6,079 nucleotides of DNA from Anaerolineaceae bacterium (GTDB taxonomy: Bacteria > Chloroflexota > Anaerolineae > 4572-78): contig JANTHQ010000132.1 of NCBI GenBank assembly GCA_024762375.1, forward strand, positions 1-6,079, given 5' to 3'. The notes under the pieces are model-generated. The model was not told the origin of the DNA. It searched no databases and was given only the letters and a program-made list of their open reading frames with translations. The position numbers were made by a program, and so were the translations under genes. Shown here in pieces: positions 3,581 to 6,079 of this stretch. How positions within the stretch are numbered: position 1 is the first letter of the stretch; the number at the start of each line of letters is the position of its first letter.

Positions 3581-6079
3581 TCATTTCAGTACCAGCGGCA
3601 AATAGATTTGCTGTGCCGGGTGAACCGTCACCGAAACGGTGGCGGTATCGGTCAGCGAGCCGTCACTTGCGGTGTATGTGAAAATATCCGTGCCGGTGAA
3701 TGCGAGCGTCGGCGTGTAAACAATGGACGATTGCACCGCTGCTGCCATGCCGTGCGCGGGCATCCCCACCCGAGTGATGGTCAGCGAATCGCCGTCCGGG
3801 TCGCTGTCGTTTGTCAGCACGTCCACCGCCACCGGCACATCCATCAGCGTGACGGCGGCATCATCCGCCGCGATGGGGGCGTGATTGACCGCCTCCGGCG
3901 TGTAATTTTTGAAAATGAGCGGCAGATACAGCGAGAAATGTCCCGCCGTGACCGATGTGGCGGCTTGCGAGCGATTGCCGAGCGTGTCGCGGGCGGTCAG
4001 GGTGATGGCATAACTGCCGGTGATGTCGAACGTGCCGCGCAACTGCCAATCTGTGCCGCTGATGGTCGCCGTGCGGGTGAAAACCGACCCGCCTGCCGGC
4101 GGCACGATCTCCGCCATCAGTGCCGACACCCCGCAGCCATCGGAAACACTGCCCGTCAGCGCGAGTTGTTCGGTATCAGTGACGGGCACGCTGTGCGAAC
4201 CGCCGTCCACCGTCATCTGCGGCGCGATGGTATCCACCGTGACTGTCTCCGTGACGGGCGCGGATTGGTTCCCCACACTGTCGGTGGCTTGCGCCCGCAC
4301 GGAAACTGATTCGCAGTCAAGCGCGGGCAATGTCCAGCCGGCTTGCCACTGCTGATAGCCCAATGCCCCCGGCATCGCCAGCAGCGCCGATTGCCAATCT
4401 GCCCCATCCCCAAACTGCACCAAAACATCATCCACTTGCCCCAGCGCATCAATCGCCGTGCCGGTGATGACCCGTGTCGTGCCGGAAATGGGCGCGGTCG
4501 GCGCGGTGATGGTTACCGTGGGGGCGGTATCATCCACCCGCAGCCATACCGATTGCAGACTGAAATTGTCGTAAATGTCGCGCGCCCGCATTTGTAGCGT
4601 CACGGTTGGCACACCCGGCGGAATGGTGATGTCTGCCGTCCAGAATTTTGTACCGGTGGCGAACTGCCACGGGGCGGGATCGGTATTGTCCAGAAGCCGG
4701 TATTCGATACGGGCAATGCCGCCGCCGCTGCCATCGCTGGCAGAACCGATGAGCGTCTGTGTGCCGGGCGCAACCAGCGAGCCATCGGGCGGCAGGGCGG
4801 TAATCTGCGGCGGCAGGGTATCGATGGTCAGCGGGATGGTGAGCGGCACGGCGAATTGCGGTATCAATTGCAGGTTGCCGATGGGCAAATGGGTGTTATC
4901 CAGCCGGATGGAAACGGCGGTGGTTGCTACCGCCAGCGAACCCAGATCGGCGGCGAGTTGCTGGGTCAGGGTGATAATCTGCGACGCGCCGGGCGGCATT
5001 TGGTCAACACCCAGCGTCCAATCCGATGCCCCCGGCGGGCACGCCGTGCAGTTTGCGCCGGAAACGCCCTGATTCTGCAAAATGCCCGTGCTCGACACCA
5101 CCAGCGACACATTCGGCACGGTGAACGCTTCAAAATTGGTGAGCCGCCAAACATTCGTCAGCACATCCCCCGCGCCGAACACCCCCACCGGCGTTTGTAC
5201 GGGTTCGATGGGGAGCGACACCCCGCGCAGTTGCGATTGATACGGCACAAGCGACGCGGAAATGACATTCGTCCACGAGAAGGCTTCCGTCCACACCGAA
5301 TCCAGCCCGTTGGCAGAGGGGAAAACTGCCCACGGCGCGCCGGTATCGGGGTCGGTGGCGAAGGCAATCATCTGCATTTCGGAGGCGGTCGCCAAATTGA
5401 TGGGAATGCGCGCTTCGGTATCGCCGCTGTCGCCCTGCAAAAAGTCGAACCCGCCGGGGTCGCTGTGCCATGTTACGCCGTCGAATGTCCACAGCGTGCC
5501 GGTGGTGGGGCTGGTAATTTCGATGCCGACATTCGCCGCGAAAGGCAAAGGCGCAACCTGCGGAACCATCGGTGGGCTGTCATCGCCGATAAGGGCGCTG
5601 GTTTTGAAAAACGCCCACAGCGTGCCATCGAGTGCCCACCACGCCCCGCGCCACCCGAAGTAGAGTGCATCGCCGGCGAAGGCGGTGAACAATTCCTGCG
5701 GGTCATTCGTTTCGTGCCAGTGCCGTGAAGCCCGGTCGCGTTCCAGCCGTTCAAAATCATCCAGATATTCGGTGCGCAGCCACTCGCCGTCATCTTCATC
5801 AATTTTCCCATCGGTGAGAATGGTTTGTCGTCGGTCGGCGAAAGCGGTCAGAATATCTGCCATACTGCCGACGTGCCACGGACCGAAATGGCGGGTATAT
5901 TGATTGCCCACCGTGTCTTTTCCGGCGATGTGCACATACCAATCGCCCGCACGGTCGAGCGGCACGGTGATGGAATAGCCCACCGTCGGCGTGACCGGAA
6001 TCGTGTCGGTGATACGGTCAACCGCCAGCAGAACCTGTGCCGTGCCGCTGCCATCCAGCGCTTTGCCCCATTCGATGTG
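3581..6079 (-). CDS. Large secreted multi-domain Ig-like/cadherin-like protein, 5' end missing
   Basis: The minus-strand frame is open to the right edge, giving 832 residues plus a stop; the GTG at 5983 is internal and the true start and any signal peptide lie outside. Numbered from the edge: 1-72 is the end of a beta-sandwich domain (GDWYVHIAGKDTVGN, 45-59). About 75-275 resembles a CBM9/DOMON-like domain, with DGKIDEDDGEW (90-100), DALYFGWRGAWWALDGTLWAFF (137-158, aromatic-rich), LPFAAN (178-183) and ARIPI (223-227). About 290-415 is a beta-rich, DUF11-like region with a Cys pair CTAC (344-347). Three Ig-like repeats follow (419-514, 515-614, 615-717), then YLPLIFKN (718-725), a Big_9/cadherin-like domain (733-820) with the acidic calcium-type motif NDSDPDGD, and a terminal YLPLVLK (826-832). 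There is no sortase motif or C-terminal membrane helix. It is probably a cell-surface or exported adhesin, sugar-binding or structural protein. The specific function is unknown. It is the only minus-strand gene and likely its own transcription unit. Confidence 0.85.
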   Translation of the reverse strand, partial: HIEWGKALDGSGTAQVLLAVDRITDTIPVTPTVGYSITVPLDRAGDWYVHIAGKDTVGNQYTRHFGPWHVGSMADILTAFADRRQTILTDGKIDEDDGEWLRTEYLDDFERLERDRASRHWHETNDPQELFTAFAGDALYFGWRGAWWALDGTLWAFFKTSALIGDDSPPMVPQVAPLPFAANVGIEITSPTTGTLWTFDGVTWHSDPGGFDFLQGDSGDTEARIPINLATASEMQMIAFATDPDTGAPWAVFPSANGLDSVWTEAFSWTNVISASLVPYQSQLRGVSLPIEPVQTPVGVFGAGDVLTNVWRLTNFEAFTVPNVSLVVSSTGILQNQGVSGANCTACPPGASDWTLGVDQMPPGASQIITLTQQLAADLGSLAVATTAVSIRLDNTHLPIGNLQLIPQFAVPLTIPLTIDTLPPQITALPPDGSLVAPGTQTLIGSASDGSGGGIARIEYRLLDNTDPAPWQFATGTKFWTADITIPPGVPTVTLQMRARDIYDNFSLQSVWLRVDDTAPTVTITAPTAPISGTTRVITGTAIDALGQVDDVLVQFGDGADWQSALLAMPGALGYQQWQAGWTLPALDCESVSVRAQATDSVGNQSAPVTETVTVDTIAPQMTVDGGSHSVPVTDTEQLALTGSVSDGCGVSALMAEIVPPAGGSVFTRTATISGTDWQLRGTFDITGSYAITLTARDTLGNRSQAATSVTAGHFSLYLPLIFKNYTPEAVNHAPIAADDAAVTLMDVPVAVDVLTNDSDPDGDSLTITRVGMPAHGMAAAVQSSIVYTPTLAFTGTDIFTYTASDGSLTDTATVSVTVHPAQQIYLPLVLK
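3584..3604 (-). other. C-terminal YLPLVLK tail motif
   Basis: The last seven residues of the large secreted protein are YLPLVLK, preceded by HPAQQI and followed directly by the stop. It is a short hydrophobic strand after a Pro/Gln linker. It recurs internally at 3905-3928. Confidence 0.6.
3605..3883 (-). other. Big_9/cadherin-like C-terminal domain region
   Basis: The encoded segment begins NHAPIAADDAAV, continues VAVDVLTNDSDPDGDSLTI and closes with FTGTDIFTYTASDG and TATVSVTV. This is the standard pattern of the Big_9/VCBS/cadherin-like tandem domains of secreted bacterial proteins, which bind calcium through the Asp-rich loop. Only one copy is present, bracketed by two YLPL motifs. Confidence 0.8.
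3905..3928 (-). other. Internal YLPLIFKN copy of the tail motif
   Basis: YLPLIFKN follows the third Ig-like repeat (after GHFSL) and precedes the linker YTPEAV and the Big_9-like domain. It matches the C-terminal YLPLVLK in its first four residues and in the hydrophobic-hydrophobic-Lys ending. Confidence 0.6.
3929..4825 (-). repeat. Three tandem Ig-like protein repeats of about 100 residues
   Basis: Each unit opens with a variant of the same linker: IDTLPPQIT (from 4825), VDDTAPTVTI (from 4537) and VDTIAPQMTV (from 4237). Each closes with a variant of A-x-D-x-x-(G/D)-N: ARDIYDN, ATDSVGN, ARDTLGN. Unit lengths are 96, 100 and about 103 residues. The linkers are alike but the bodies have diverged, so these are old duplications, not recent DNA-level repeats. 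The pattern fits bacterial Ig-like domains used as spacers in surface proteins. Confidence 0.8.

Noticed and set aside
3575..4309. Plus-strand open frame of 244 codons
   Set aside because: Arg/His-rich, low-complexity product lying fully opposite the Ig and Big_9-like domains; no ribosome binding site or family pattern.
4856..5728. Plus-strand open frame of 290 codons opposite the secreted-protein gene
   Set aside because: The product is Arg/Gly/Gln-rich with no recognisable domain, while the minus strand codes clear Ig-like and CBM-like text. It is an antisense shadow of GC-biased codons.
5780..5812. EF-hand or dockerin-like calcium loop in DGKIDEDDGEW
   Set aside because: The acidic spacing does not fit the D-x-D-x-D-G loop; it fits the opening strand of CBM9-like domains better.

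Overview
The window looks like a chromosomal segment of a free-living bacterium, most likely a member of the Chloroflexota (Anaerolineae/Caldilineae-like). This placement is an inference. It rests on the large secreted Ig-like protein that ends in a YLPLVLK tail, a tail I associate from memory with extracellular proteins of that phylum, and on the moderately GC-rich coding. No ribosomal or tRNA gene is present to confirm it.

Left part (2-3376, plus strand): four genes in the same direction. First comes the 3' end of coaBC (coenzyme A biosynthesis). Next is a 153-residue DinB-superfamily four-helix protein that appears to lack the usual metal-binding histidines. Then follows a 258-residue two-part GNAT-type acetyltransferase. 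Last is a complete YifB/ComM-type AAA+ ATPase, whose real start is probably the TTG at 1859 rather than the upstream ATG at 1817. Gaps are 90, 36 and 81 bases, so the genes may be partly co-transcribed, but they share no obvious pathway. The gap before the ATPase gene holds a perfect 7-bp hairpin.

Middle (3377-3580): a convergent gap of about 200 bases with no intact gene. It is not empty. On the minus strand it carries what looks like a broken piece of azlD (branched-chain amino acid exporter small subunit). Directly at the 5' edge of that piece lies a long GC-rich hairpin of the dispersed-repeat or terminator type.

Right part (3581-6079, minus strand): the C-terminal 832 residues of a very large extracellular protein whose start lies outside the window. 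In order it has the end of one beta-sandwich domain, a CBM9/DOMON-like domain, a beta-rich region, three Ig-like repeats of about 100 residues, a YLPLIFKN motif, a Big_9/cadherin-like domain, and a second, terminal YLPLVLK motif. The paired YLPL motifs and the azlD remnant are the two observations most worth following. I see no clear defence system, CRISPR array or intact mobile element.
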